A stretch of 64,000 nucleotides of DNA from Chryseobacterium indologenes (GCF_001295265.1 NZ_LJOD01000005.1:124001-188000); one strand, 5' to 3'; positions 37,088 to 45,766 are shown, counted from the stretch's first letter. Numbers and translations are program-made. Notes: generated by a model not told the origin, from the sequence alone.

Positions 37088-37840
37088 ATGTTAAAAAAGT
37101 TTTTCACAGCTGTAGGAGAATACATTATCCTGCTGGGTAAATCCTTACAGAAACCTCAGAAAATGAGAGTCTTCTGGAAGCTGTTCATGAGAGAAATTAA
37201 TGATTTAGGAGTCAACTCTTTCGGATTGGTTGTCTTCACCTCTATATTTGTGGGAGCAGTAGTAGCGATTCAGATGTTCAATAATTTTGATGCATCTTCT
37301 TTTCCTATTCCTCCATCCTTTGTAGGATATGCAACCAAAGCAGTTCTTGTTCTGGAATTTGCCCCAACAATCATCAGTCTGATCCTGGCAGGGAAAGTGG
37401 GCTCTTATATTGCTTCCAGTATCGGAACGATGAGGGTTTCCGAACAGATTGATGCACTGGATATCATGGGGGTAAATTCACCGAATTTCCTGATATTTCC
37501 TAAAATTATCGCCTGTGTTATCTTTAACCCACTTCTTATTGCGATCAGTATCGTATTTGGGATTCTGGGCGGATATATTGCCGGGATTCTGACAGGGAAC
37601 TGGACGGAGAACGATTATATTGTAGGAATCCAGATGTATATGCCCAATCTGTTTATCTATTATGCCTTTATAAAAACCACAGTATTTGCTTTTATCATTG
37701 CTACGGTTCCTTCTTATTTCGGATATAATGTGAAGGGCGGATCTCTTGAAGTGGGAAGAGCCAGTACTCAGGCAGTAGTATGGACTATGGTGTTCATTAT
37801 TATTTCTGAATTAATTTTAACCCAATTAATATTAAGCTGA
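37088..37840 (+). CDS. MlaE-family ABC transporter permease
   Basis: A 250-residue inner-membrane permease of the MlaE/YrbE family with about five to six helices and the family block EFAPTIISLILAGKVGSYIASSIGTMRVSEQIDAL near residues 95-130. With the ATPase that follows it should drive phospholipid movement between inner and outer membranes. Its TGA and the ATG of the next gene share one base. An MCE substrate-binding partner is at 19644-20594. Confidence 0.95.
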   Translation: MLKKFFTAVGEYIILLGKSLQKPQKMRVFWKLFMREINDLGVNSFGLVVFTSIFVGAVVAIQMFNNFDASSFPIPPSFVGYATKAVLVLEFAPTIISLILAGKVGSYIASSIGTMRVSEQIDALDIMGVNSPNFLIFPKIIACVIFNPLLIAISIVFGILGGYIAGILTGNWTENDYIVGIQMYMPNLFIYYAFIKTTVFAFIIATVPSYFGYNVKGGSLEVGRASTQAVVWTMVFIIISELILTQLILS

Positions 37841-38655
37841 TGATTGAGGTAAAAGATCTTAAGAAAAGTTTTGGAGATGTTGAAGTACTTAAGGGAATTT
37901 CAACTTCATTTGATAAGGGAAAGGTAAACCTGATTATCGGGCAGAGCGGTTCTGGAAAAACAGTTTTCCTCAAAAGCTTACTGAATGTATACCAGCCATC
38001 ATCCGGAGAAATTCTTTTTGATGGCAAGGACATCAATACGATGACCCGTGATGAAAAGCAGCACCTGAGATCAGAAATCGGAACCGTATTCCAGGGAAGT
38101 GCTCTTTTTGACTCGCTTACCGTGGAAGAAAATATCATGTTTCCTCTGGACATGTTTACAAATCTTACTTACAGGGAGAAAAAGAAAAGGGTTTTTGAAG
38201 TGATAGGAAGGGTTCACCTGGACAAAGCCGGCAGAAAATTTCCTTCTGAAATTTCGGGAGGAATGCAGAAGAGAGTTGCCATCGCAAGAGCCATTGTAAA
38301 CAATCCGAAATACCTGTTCTGTGATGAGCCCAACTCGGGGCTTGATCCGTATACCTCCAATGTTATAGATGATCTCCTTCTTGAAATCACCAAGGAATAT
38401 AACACTACAACCATCATCAATACCCATGATATGAATTCTGTGATGACGATTGGCGAAAAAATTGTTTACCTGAGACTGGGAATCAAAGAATGGGAAGGTA
38501 ATAAAGACATTCTGATTACGGCAGGCAATAAAAATCTAATTGATTTCGTTTATTCTTCAGAACTGTTTAAAGAATTGAGAGAATATCTACTTGAAAATAA
38601 TAAAACGATTGAAAATACAATCACAAAAATAGACGATAATGAAAAAGGTACTTAG
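37840..38655 (+). CDS. MlaF-like ABC transporter ATPase
   Basis: A 271-residue ATPase with Walker A (GQSGSGKTVF), Q-loop (GTVFQGSALFDSLTVEENI), signature (SEISGGMQKRVAIARAI), Walker B (KYLFCDEPNSGLDP) and H-loop (NTHD). The LFDSLTVEEN variant and SGGM signature are typical of MlaF. It is translationally coupled to the permease. Its last 17 nt overlap the next gene. Confidence 0.95.
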   Translation: MIEVKDLKKSFGDVEVLKGISTSFDKGKVNLIIGQSGSGKTVFLKSLLNVYQPSSGEILFDGKDINTMTRDEKQHLRSEIGTVFQGSALFDSLTVEENIMFPLDMFTNLTYREKKKRVFEVIGRVHLDKAGRKFPSEISGGMQKRVAIARAIVNNPKYLFCDEPNSGLDPYTSNVIDDLLLEITKEYNTTTIINTHDMNSVMTIGEKIVYLRLGIKEWEGNKDILITAGNKNLIDFVYSSELFKELREYLLENNKTIENTITKIDDNEKGT

Positions 38656-39250
38656 TATAGCATTAATAGGGTTCTCTATGCTGGCTTCTGCACAGATCTC
38701 TCTGGCGGGTAAAGCTAACTTAATATTCCCGACAGGTTCTCCTTCCTGGAAAAATATCAAGGGAACGGTAAATGATGCAATTGACGGAACAGGAAAAAAC
38801 AATGCAGGCTTTAATGTAGGACTTTCATTAAAAGTAGGGCTTCCGACTTCACTTTTTGTAATGCCGGAACTATATTATACCCACTTCAAAAATGAGTTCA
38901 CTACAGAGAATACCACTTTCGATGTAAAAAGCAACCGTATTGATATGCCGGTCCTTTTAGGATATAATGTATTGGGTAATATGCTGGGAGTGTATGTAGG
39001 ACCCGTTGCAAGTTATAATTTGAGCACTGACAATACGTACAATGATTTTAAAGAAAATGCCAAAAACAATTTTACAGTAGGTTATCAGTTTGGGGCCCAG
39101 CTGGAAATTAAAAAGCTGATTGTGAATGCAAGATATGAAGGAGCTTTCAGCAAAGATGAAAGAAACTTCATCAACAAAGTTTCAGGATCAGAGATCCGAT
39201 ATGATAACAGACCTAACTTATTTATGGTAGGTTTAGGATATAAATTTTAA
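38639..39250 (+). CDS. Outer-membrane beta-barrel protein
   Basis: A 203-residue exported protein with a signal peptide (MKKVLSIALIGFSMLASAQ) and alternating amphipathic strands ending in FMVGLGYKF, the C-terminal aromatic signal of outer-membrane barrels. It resembles OmpW/PorT-like small barrels. The 17-nt overlap with the MlaF-like gene suggests a link to lipid trafficking, but no specific function can be assigned. Confidence 0.85.
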   Translation: MKKVLSIALIGFSMLASAQISLAGKANLIFPTGSPSWKNIKGTVNDAIDGTGKNNAGFNVGLSLKVGLPTSLFVMPELYYTHFKNEFTTENTTFDVKSNRIDMPVLLGYNVLGNMLGVYVGPVASYNLSTDNTYNDFKENAKNNFTVGYQFGAQLEIKKLIVNARYEGAFSKDERNFINKVSGSEIRYDNRPNLFMVGLGYKF

Positions 39251-39274
39251 ATCAATCGAAATAACAACTATAAG

Positions 39275-39306
39275 AAAGCCCTCTAAATCTTAGATTTGAG
39301 GGCTTT
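39275..39306. terminator. Bidirectional intrinsic terminator between convergent genes
   Basis: Perfect 9-bp arms AAAGCCCTC (39275-39283) / GAGGGCTTT (39298-39306). The hairpin includes the stop codon (39290-39292) of the minus-strand gene. Confidence 0.85.
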
Positions 39307-39601
39307 TATTTTGTTCCTGAAGTTCTGCTTCCCGTTTGGCAATTTCTGCTGCCTGTTTTTCCAGTTCTTCTTTATCTTTCTGCAGCTGTTTAAATTCTTT
39401 TTTCTTCTGCTCCGCTTTCATTGCGCTTCCTTTGCTTACATAACCTACCATGCCTCCGATGATGAGCCCGATTCCTACTCCGGCCATCATTCCCATCATA
39501 TGCGAGAGTGTGATTTTTTCAACGGTAAAATCTGTTGTAAGATAAAAAAGCAGTGCCGAAACCGCAAGCAGTATAAGTCCGGTAATTGATAAGCTTTTCA
39601 T
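39290..39601 (-). CDS. Small membrane protein with coiled-coil tail, unknown function
   Basis: A 103-residue protein with two membrane helices (about 5-20 and 35-55, the second Gly-rich: GMMAGVGIGLIIGGMVGYVS) and a charged coiled coil (EQKKKEFKQLQKDKEELEKQ). I do not recognise the family. Its stop codon lies in the loop of the terminator at 39275-39306. Confidence 0.7.
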   Translation of the reverse strand: MKSLSITGLILLAVSALLFYLTTDFTVEKITLSHMMGMMAGVGIGLIIGGMVGYVSKGSAMKAEQKKKEFKQLQKDKEELEKQAAEIAKREAELQEQNKSPQI

Positions 39602-39628
39602 AATATCGTGTTTAGTGGTTATAGTAAA

Positions 39629-39667
39629 AAAGCCTTACTAATTTACGAAAAAATAAAATAAGGCTTT
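39629..39667 (-). terminator. Intrinsic terminator of the M48 protease gene
   Basis: Perfect 9-bp arms AAAGCCTTA / TAAGGCTTT with a 21-nt loop and a T-run on the minus strand, 22 nt after the stop. Confidence 0.7.
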
Positions 39668-39688
39668 ATACAAGATTAAAAATTCAAA

Positions 39689-40495
39689 TTATATCTTTCC
39701 TCCGGCTGCTTTGTAGTATTCCAGAGCTTTTGGAAGATTTTTATTGATATCGGATATCCTTGTTTCAGGATTCGGGTGGGTAGACAGGAATTCCGGCTGT
39801 CTTGCTCCTGAAGAAGCTGATTCCATACGGTTCCAGAATGGCACGGCTTCTCTTGGGTCATATCCTGCCATAGACATCAGGTATAGGCCCATCTGATCTG
39901 CTTCAGACTCCTGGCTTCTGCCGTATTTTAATAAGGCAACCTGAGAACCAATAGGATAAACTTTTTCAAAAACACTTGCCCATTGCGCGTTGGATATAGT
40001 GCTTCCTAAAAGGGCTCCTCCATACTGGGCCATCATTGCCTGGGAAATTCTCTCATTTCCATGGCCTGCCAGTGCGTGGGAAACTTCATGCCCCATTACT
40101 ACGGCAAGTCCGTTATCATTTTTCGTCACCGGCAGAATTCCTGTATATACGGCAACTTTTCCGCCGGGCATACACCATGCGTTCAGTTCATTACTCTGCA
40201 ACAGGTTGAATTCCCAGTTGTAATTCGCAAGATCTGCTGACCTTCCGATGTTCTGGTAATATCTTTCTGCGGCACTTTTTATTCTGCTCCCAACACTTAC
40301 TACTCTCTTAGCATCCGCTGTTCCTGTGATAATTTTAGATTTAGACAATGTCGTCTTATATTCCTGCGCAGACATTGTTAATATTTCTGAATTATTGGCG
40401 ATCTGTAACGAAGACCTCCCCGTAATCGGGTTGGTTGTACAGGCTGAAACTGTCAGAGCAATAGCTCCTATTCCTAATAGTTGTGTTATTTTCAT
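39689..40495 (-). CDS. M48-family zinc metallopeptidase (LoiP/BepA-like lipoprotein)
   Basis: A 268-residue lipoprotein (ALTVSACTTNP) with the zinc motif HExxH in VVMGHEVSHALAGHGNERIS and the third ligand in ESEADQMGLYLM. It is of the LoiP/YcaL type acting in the periplasm on outer-membrane protein quality control. The frame is open to 40591, but the signal peptide starts at the ATG at 40495 (MKITQLLGIGAI), which I used. Confidence 0.93.
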   Translation of the reverse strand: MKITQLLGIGAIALTVSACTTNPITGRSSLQIANNSEILTMSAQEYKTTLSKSKIITGTADAKRVVSVGSRIKSAAERYYQNIGRSADLANYNWEFNLLQSNELNAWCMPGGKVAVYTGILPVTKNDNGLAVVMGHEVSHALAGHGNERISQAMMAQYGGALLGSTISNAQWASVFEKVYPIGSQVALLKYGRSQESEADQMGLYLMSMAGYDPREAVPFWNRMESASSGARQPEFLSTHPNPETRISDINKNLPKALEYYKAAGGKI

Positions 40496-40555
40496 TGTTC
40501 GAGTGGTTAATAATTCAACATTTACAATTTCTATTCCAAAATGATTGAGAAGGAA

Positions 40556-40563
40556 TATATTTG
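40556..40563 (+). promoter_or_regulatory. -7 element TATATTTG
   Basis: Matches TAnnTTTG, 33 nt before the ATG at 40597 of the DUF4251 gene. It supports a start downstream of 40561, where the longest frame begins. Confidence 0.55.
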
Positions 40564-40596
40564 CATACATTTTGCTATTTAAAATTAACAATAATT

Positions 40597-41157
40597 ATGG
40601 TTATGAAAAAGTATATTTCATTTATATTTATTTTTGGATTTCTGTTTTTCTTTCAAAGCTGTTCTTCACAGGCTTCAGCAGATCCAAAAACAGTAGATGC
40701 TCTGGTGAATTCACAGGATTTCACATTTTATGCACAGCGGGCCAATACCAGCAGCTATGATGTGATCAGGATCATGAATTCTATGCCGAATTCCACTGCT
40801 TCAAGAATACTTGACCTGAACGGAAATTATACCATCGAAATGCACCAGAACAGTATGGAAGTCGTGCTTCCTTATTTCGGAAGATCGTTCAATACCAATA
40901 CTTTAGGCAATCGTGACAGCGGCAGCTACAGGTTCAGTTCTAAAGATTTCACGGTGCAGAAGTCTCAGAATAAAAAAGGCACCTGGATGCTAAAAATTAA
41001 ACCCAACGATGTTCAAAACGTAGATGAACTGTATATGGAAATTTTTAAAAACGGAAAAACCTTTGTTTCTATAAGAGGTAATGACAGACAGCCTATCACT
41101 TATGACGGCTATATTTCAAAAAATGAAGAAAAGAAAAAAGAGGAAACTAAGCCTTAG
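40597..41157 (+). CDS. DUF4251 lipoprotein
   Basis: A 186-residue lipoprotein (FFFQSCSSQ) with the DUF4251 pattern: VNSQDFTFYAQRANT, a beta-rich middle (LDLNGNYTIEMHQNSMEVVLPYFGR) and GTWMLKIKPNDVQNV. Function unknown. ATGs at 40597 (MVMKK) and 40603 (MKK) are both possible. The stop codon overlaps the stop codon of convergent meaB. Confidence 0.85.
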   Translation: MVMKKYISFIFIFGFLFFFQSCSSQASADPKTVDALVNSQDFTFYAQRANTSSYDVIRIMNSMPNSTASRILDLNGNYTIEMHQNSMEVVLPYFGRSFNTNTLGNRDSGSYRFSSKDFTVQKSQNKKGTWMLKIKPNDVQNVDELYMEIFKNGKTFVSIRGNDRQPITYDGYISKNEEKKKEETKP

Positions 41158-42140
41158 TCTTTTCTGTATAAAAATTTCTCAACAAATAATTTTGCTTCAG
41201 TACTTGGATTGGAAACCATTTCTGAAGCATTTTTTTTGTGCATGATATAGGCTTCCTCTACGGCATCACTTTTTTTCATCAGAGCAAGAATATATTCCTG
41301 TACCCAATATTCAAACCGTTTTTCTGCCTGCTGCACACGGATCTCTTCAAAACGTCCGGTTTTCTTTTTCAGACTGATGAATTCATCAATTTTCCCATAT
41401 ACTTCGCCAAGTCCTTCATTATTTAAAGCTGAGCCCAACAATACGGGAATTTTCCAGTTCTTTTCTTTCGGAGGAATAAAATCTAAGGCACGCTTCAGTT
41501 CCAGCCTTGTATTTTTGGCTTTCTGTAAATTGTCCTGATCTACTTTATTAATGAAAATAAGATCTACCATTTCCATGATTCCGCGTTTGATTCCCTGAAG
41601 TTCATCTCCGCCGCCGATAATTTTAAGAAACAAAAATACATCTGTAATATCGGCAACCAGCACTTCAGACTGCCCCACTCCTACGGTTTCTATCAGGATA
41701 TAGTCATATCCAGCCGCTTCACAGATCATCATGATTTCAAAGGTTGTATTCGCAACACCTCCTAAAAAACCGGAACTTGGGGAAGGCCGTATAAAGGCAT
41801 TTTCTTCTTTGGCCAGTTCTTCCATTCTGGTTTTATCTCCTAAAATACTTCCTTTATTAATAGAAGAACTGGGATCTATAGCCAAAACCGCCACTTTTTT
41901 GCCATTAGCAATAGCCAGCCTTCCAAAACTCTCGATAAATGTAGATTTTCCGGCACCCGGAACTCCTGTTATTCCTACCCGGACAGAATTTCCTGTGAAC
42001 GGCATTATTTTTTTTAAGAGTTCTTCTGCCTGGATTCTGTGTTCTGCCTTTTTACTTTCAACTAATGTAATTGCTTTTGCGATCAGGCGTTTGTTTCCTG
42101 ACCGTATTCCTTCTATTAGCTCTTCTGTAGAAAATTTCAT
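41154..42140 (-). CDS. meaB: Methylmalonyl-CoA mutase-associated GTPase MeaB
   Basis: A 328-residue G3E-family GTPase chaperone that loads and protects the B12 cofactor of methylmalonyl-CoA mutase, whose large subunit is at 50036-52156. It shows Walker A GVPGAGKSTFIESFG, DPSSSINKGSILGDKTRM, ETVGVGQSE and the base-specificity motif NKVD. The frame is open to 42194, but a near-ideal promoter at 42146-42175 requires the start at 42140, giving MKFSTEELIEGIRSGN. Confidence 0.95.
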   Translation of the reverse strand: MKFSTEELIEGIRSGNKRLIAKAITLVESKKAEHRIQAEELLKKIMPFTGNSVRVGITGVPGAGKSTFIESFGRLAIANGKKVAVLAIDPSSSINKGSILGDKTRMEELAKEENAFIRPSPSSGFLGGVANTTFEIMMICEAAGYDYILIETVGVGQSEVLVADITDVFLFLKIIGGGDELQGIKRGIMEMVDLIFINKVDQDNLQKAKNTRLELKRALDFIPPKEKNWKIPVLLGSALNNEGLGEVYGKIDEFISLKKKTGRFEEIRVQQAEKRFEYWVQEYILALMKKSDAVEEAYIMHKKNASEMVSNPSTEAKLFVEKFLYRKD

Positions 42141-42145
42141 TGATC

Positions 42146-42175
42146 CAAAATTAATAATTAAAACTGAATAGTCAA
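42146..42175 (-). promoter_or_regulatory. meaB promoter, TTG-N19-TAATTTTG
   Basis: On the minus strand: TTG (42175-42173), 19-nt spacer, TAATTTTG (42153-42146). This is a full match to the Flavobacterium TTG-N17-23-TAnnTTTG consensus. The start codon follows after only 5 nt, so the mRNA would be leaderless or nearly so. Confidence 0.7.
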
Positions 42176-42274
42176 TAGATAAAGGGCATAACAAAAGAGA
42201 TTAACGCATTATCAATTTTTATTTCTTCTAAATTAAAACTAGAAGTAATCTGCCCAACAGGAAAGGGAAATTCC

Positions 42275-42282
42275 TACATTTG
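42275..42282 (+). promoter_or_regulatory. -7 element TACATTTG for the haem c lipoprotein pair
   Basis: Matches TAnnTTTG, 27 nt before the ATG at 42309. Confidence 0.55.
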
Positions 42283-42308
42283 TTATTATTCAAAAAAAAA
42301 TAAGAAAC

Positions 42309-42599
42309 ATGAAAAAAATAGCTGCTGGCACATTACTTACCGGAATTTTATTAGCTTCCTGTACACCAAAAGCATCTGCCGTATCTCCTGCGGGACCTGC
42401 TGTTTCTACGGCTGAACAGATAGCACAAGGAAAAGTAATTTTTGAAAACTCTTGCGGAAAATGCCACAAACTACCAGATCCTACTTCACACACTTCTGTA
42501 CAATGGGTAGGTATCATGAACTCTATGGCACCGAAAGCTAAACTGAATGACGAGCAGCACCAGTGGGTTTACGATTATATTGTTTCTGTGAAAAAATAG
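42309..42599 (+). CDS. Small mono-haem c-type cytochrome lipoprotein
   Basis: A 96-residue exported lipoprotein (ILLASCTPK) with one haem c site, CGKCHKLPDP, and a probable axial Met in NSMAPKAKLNDEQ. It should be a membrane-tethered periplasmic electron carrier. The next gene is a close paralogue (FENSC.KCHKLPDP...MAPKAKLNDEQHQ). Its partner oxidase or reductase is not evident nearby. Confidence 0.87.
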   Translation: MKKIAAGTLLTGILLASCTPKASAVSPAGPAVSTAEQIAQGKVIFENSCGKCHKLPDPTSHTSVQWVGIMNSMAPKAKLNDEQHQWVYDYIVSVKK

Positions 42600-42623
42600 A
42601 CATCAACAGCAAAAATAAGGGAT

Positions 42624-42911
42624 ATGAAAAAATTAATTTTAAGTATGGCTGCATGTTCTGCATTTCTTGTATCATGCGGACCTAAAAGTATGGCTGTAAC
42701 AGGTCCAAAGTATACGGCATCTGAACAACTGGTTCAGGGCAAAACTATTTTTGAAAATTCATGTGCCAAGTGTCACAAGCTGCCGGATCCTGCCAAACAT
42801 GACGACCAGGGCTGGATAAAAACGTTAAGCAGAATGGCTCCAAAAGCCAAATTAAATGACGACCAGCACCAGATGGTTTATGATTATCTGATCTCTGTAA
42901 ATAAAAAATAA
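42624..42911 (+). CDS. Small mono-haem c-type cytochrome lipoprotein (paralogue)
   Basis: A 95-residue lipoprotein (AFLVSCGPK) with haem site CAKCHKLPDP and axial-Met candidate SRMAPKAKLNDDQ. It lies 24 nt after its paralogue, so the two form a tandem duplicated operon. The stop codon is in the stem of the terminator that follows. Confidence 0.87.
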   Translation: MKKLILSMAACSAFLVSCGPKSMAVTGPKYTASEQLVQGKTIFENSCAKCHKLPDPAKHDDQGWIKTLSRMAPKAKLNDDQHQMVYDYLISVNKK

Positions 42912-42932
42912 GCTTTCTTTTGAAAGCTTATT
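42907..42932. terminator. Bidirectional intrinsic terminator
   Basis: AATAAGCTTTC-TTTT-GAAAGCTTATT, a perfect 11-bp stem with A/T flanks on both sides. It includes the stop codon of the plus-strand cytochrome gene and abuts the stop of the minus-strand epimerase. Confidence 0.85.
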
Positions 42933-43934
42933 TTATTTCAATTCTATTCCTAATCCCGGCTTTCCGGAGAGAATAATCTTCCCATTTTCCACATAATTTC
43001 CGGAGGCGTAATCATTGGAGACCAGATTTGCTCCGTCCAGATCTGCAAAATCCGTAAGACCTGCCAGAACACAGCCGGCAGAGATTCCAACAGTAGATTC
43101 TGTCATGCACCCTATCATCACTTTATATCCCAGTTTTTTTGCTTTTCTGATCATTTCCAAGGCCGGAGTAAGGCCTCCGCATTTCATAAGCTTAATATTA
43201 ACGCTTTTATAGTAAGGAAGCAGTTTTTCCAGAGCATCTGTATTCCGGCAGTCTTCATCTGCCATCCAATTGGCAAAACCTTCTTTTTTCAAAACAGCAT
43301 ACTGATCAACCGGTCTTGGCTGCTCTATATAAGCAAATCTCCGAATTTCTGGATTCTGCTGAAGCCAGATACAATCTTCTTCTGTAAAACTGGCATTGGA
43401 ATCGAGCGCAATATTGTAATTGGTTTCCCACAACCTTTTAACATGATTCCTGTCCAGCCCTTTACACTTCACTTTAAATCTGCTCCATGTACTTTTTTCA
43501 ATTTTCCGGATCTGATCTTCACTATTTCCCACTGAAATTGTAATGGAACTTTCTGTAAGGTTTTCAACCGGAAGGTTATTCAGTTCAGTACAGCTTTTAT
43601 TTTCAAGCTTCCCGAACAAGTCCCAATAGGCACAGTCTAATGCAGAAAGCAAAAACGGATGAAGCTTCATTGCTGAAATGGTTCTGAAAAAATCTTCCGG
43701 ATGAACAATGATCTGCTTTTCCAGTAAAGGCTGTATTTCTTTCAGTTTTACAATAAAATCCTCAAGACTGATCCGGTAATAATCTATGGCAACACATTCT
43801 CCATATCCTTTGAAACCCTGATACGATAATTCTATAAGAAGAGCATCTCTCCGGTTATAATTTCCGTAAGCAATGGAAAATGTTTCTTTCAGCAGAAGCT
43901 GCCTGATACCGAAATTAATTGTTATTTTCATCAC
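42933..43934 (-). CDS. Dipeptide epimerase (enolase superfamily)
   Basis: A 333-residue enzyme of the enolase superfamily, Ala-Glu/dipeptide epimerase group, probably acting on dipeptides from peptidoglycan or protein breakdown. It shows FKVKCKG (KxK base), ALDSNASF (first metal ligand), IEQPRP, MADEDC, VNIKLMKCGGLTPAL (second catalytic Lys) and MIGCMTESTVG. It starts 1 nt after the upstream lipoprotein gene and ends the operon. Exact dipeptide specificity is unknown. Confidence 0.88.
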   Translation of the reverse strand: MMKITINFGIRQLLLKETFSIAYGNYNRRDALLIELSYQGFKGYGECVAIDYYRISLEDFIVKLKEIQPLLEKQIIVHPEDFFRTISAMKLHPFLLSALDCAYWDLFGKLENKSCTELNNLPVENLTESSITISVGNSEDQIRKIEKSTWSRFKVKCKGLDRNHVKRLWETNYNIALDSNASFTEEDCIWLQQNPEIRRFAYIEQPRPVDQYAVLKKEGFANWMADEDCRNTDALEKLLPYYKSVNIKLMKCGGLTPALEMIRKAKKLGYKVMIGCMTESTVGISAGCVLAGLTDFADLDGANLVSNDYASGNYVENGKIILSGKPGLGIELK

Positions 43935-43935
43935 T

Positions 43936-44541
43936 TTAACTTATCCAGTTATTAAATGTTTTTATCTCTATCCATCTTCCATTAATCTTTTGATACACGC
44001 CAGTATATCCACTCCCATCCAGACTTCCGCAGGAAGTGGATACCTTTATAATACACGTTGATCTGTCCTTACTGAAAAAAGGAACGGAAATATTTCTGAT
44101 ACATTTATTTGGATATTTTTCTCTAAATACGGTCCAAAAATCAGCATCCGGTTTCTTTATTTTATCAAGTTCTTCCTGATTGATAAATGTCAGATTTTTA
44201 CTGATTCTGGTTTTATTTAATTTAAAATTGGCCAAATCTTTATTTTCAATGTTGAAAAGAGCAGAATCCACCACCGGAAAATCATTGTTGTACATTAAAT
44301 TAATACCCAAAGGGGATTCATCAGATTCTTCATTTTCGATGTGGAAGAATGCATTTTCCGGTGCAATATTATAAATGCAGCAGTTTTCAGGATCAGAATA
44401 CTGCTCATCGCTATTGATCAGATCATTCAGTACTTCATATCTTAGATTCAGGGTTTCATCATTTGAAATAGTCATTACTTTTATTGGCTCCTGTTTGCAG
44501 GACACCAGGGCTAGAAAAAATAGCAATACACAGTGTTTCAT
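43936..44541 (-). CDS. Lipoprotein of unknown function
   Basis: A 201-residue lipoprotein (FFLALVSCKQE) that is acidic in the middle (NEESDESPLG) and ends ...TGVYQKINGRWIEIKTFNNWIS. The final W.(E/K)I block looks like a small secreted domain seen in host-associated proteins, but I do not recognise the family. It lies 25 nt after the TPR gene and 1 nt before the epimerase. Confidence 0.72.
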   Translation of the reverse strand: MKHCVLLFFLALVSCKQEPIKVMTISNDETLNLRYEVLNDLINSDEQYSDPENCCIYNIAPENAFFHIENEESDESPLGINLMYNNDFPVVDSALFNIENKDLANFKLNKTRISKNLTFINQEELDKIKKPDADFWTVFREKYPNKCIRNISVPFFSKDRSTCIIKVSTSCGSLDGSGYTGVYQKINGRWIEIKTFNNWIS

Positions 44542-44566
44542 CTATTAAAACTACAAAAAAGGGAAC

Positions 44567-45079
44567 TTATTTCGTCCCCTTCTTTTTCTTTTTTTTGCTT
44601 TTCGGCATTTTACTTCTGATGAATTTTTCTTTCTCCTGCAGTCTATCCGTAATATTTTGGGAAAGGCTGTTTTTCTTTGCTTCTTTAAGGCATTTTAAAG
44701 CTTTTTTATAGTCCCTTTTTTTCTCAAACAAAAGCGATTGGGAGCTGAAAAGATCAGTCTTATCGACTCCTTTAAGCTTTAATGCAAATTCTATTAGTTT
44801 TTCTGCCTGATCATAGTCTTCATTATTCAGAAGGCAGCTGATATAGTATTTCGGGACGTTGATATTACTGATATTATTCTGTAAAGCTTCTTCAAAATAA
44901 GCTTTTGCCGTTTCATAATCTTTCAGAACCTCGGAATATACTCTTCCCATAAGGCATAAGCTGTCAGCATCCTGTGGATCATAAGCAAGGGCATAATTCA
45001 GGGCTTCCAGACAGTCTGCCAGGTAGTAAGGATAGTTGTCTACTGCTTCAAAGTAGTATTTATTTTTAGTTAAGGTCAT
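44567..45079 (-). CDS. TPR-repeat protein
   Basis: A 170-residue cytoplasmic protein with TPR-type helix pairs (ADCLEALNYALAYDPQDADSL, ETAKAYFEEALQNN, DYDQAEKLIEFALKL, DYKKALKCLKEAKK) and a very basic tail (SKMPKSKKKKKKGTK). TPRs usually mediate protein contacts; the Lys tail suggests nucleic-acid or ribosome binding. It overlaps prfH by 14 nt, so it is translationally coupled to it and may be part of the RtcB/PrfH system. Confidence 0.82.
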   Translation of the reverse strand: MTLTKNKYYFEAVDNYPYYLADCLEALNYALAYDPQDADSLCLMGRVYSEVLKDYETAKAYFEEALQNNISNINVPKYYISCLLNNEDYDQAEKLIEFALKLKGVDKTDLFSSQSLLFEKKRDYKKALKCLKEAKKNSLSQNITDRLQEKEKFIRSKMPKSKKKKKKGTK

Positions 45080-45764
45080 TGTTGTAGTTTTTAAGTTCTT
45101 TTTTCAGGGCATTCCTTTGCTTTTTAAAAGATTTGTCCTCTCTGTTCTTTTTAAAATCGGTTCCGGTAAAAGTACGCACCGGATTTCCTCTCTGTACTAT
45201 CAGATGATTGTTCCAGGTATCCTGCATCCTTTTTTCCAGCTGACGGATGTAAAGTCCTGCGACTTTCTGCTTCAGTCTTGTTACAGCCAGCTTTTTGTTC
45301 TCCAGCTGCGACCGTGAATCCTGTGCGAATACGCTTTCTCCGGTAGGTGTATGAACAGCACGGACGGCTGTGTTTACTTTATTCACGTTCTGGCCCCCGC
45401 TTCCCTGACTTCTTGTAGTCTGAAACTGTATATCTTTTTCATTAAAGTTTATTTTTTCCAGTCCTTCCAGTTCAAAGACTCCAATAAACCAATTACTCCT
45501 TTTATGAAGTTTTCGGAATGTGCTTTTACCGGTCCAGCATATGCTTCCCAGCCATCCTTTTAAAAATCCGGAAATGTCTTTTCCCTTTAAAAGGATGGTT
45601 ACCGATTTCAGGGTAAGGTTTTCATCCCCATTCTCGCGGTGGATGATTTCATAATCTATTTTGTAGTCCTTGACCTCCTCCAGGAAGATTTTCAGAATTT
45701 TTGCGGTTACCCACTGGCATTCCAAAGGCCCTCTTCCTGAGGTGATCTGAATTAATTTTTCCAT
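45066..45764 (-). CDS. prfH: Peptide chain release factor homologue PrfH
   Basis: A 232-residue class-I release-factor homologue. It keeps the peptidyl-hydrolysis loop [15 protein letters not shown] near residues 121-135 (GGQ at about 123-125) and the PrfH-specific N-terminal (QITSGRGPLECQWVTAKIL) and NWF(I/V)G blocks. It lacks the stop-codon-reading domain of RF1/RF2. PrfH is known to release peptides from ribosomes with damaged decoding centres, with RtcB resealing the rRNA. RtcB is encoded two genes upstream. The frame is open to 45854; I chose the ATG at 45764 (MEKLIQITSGRG), 2 nt after the upstream gene. Confidence 0.94.
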   Translation of the reverse strand: MEKLIQITSGRGPLECQWVTAKILKIFLEEVKDYKIDYEIIHRENGDENLTLKSVTILLKGKDISGFLKGWLGSICWTGKSTFRKLHKRSNWFIGVFELEGLEKINFNEKDIQFQTTRSQGSGGQNVNKVNTAVRAVHTPTGESVFAQDSRSQLENKKLAVTRLKQKVAGLYIRQLEKRMQDTWNNHLIVQRGNPVRTFTGTDFKKNREDKSFKKQRNALKKELKNYNNDLN

Positions 45765-45766
45765 TG

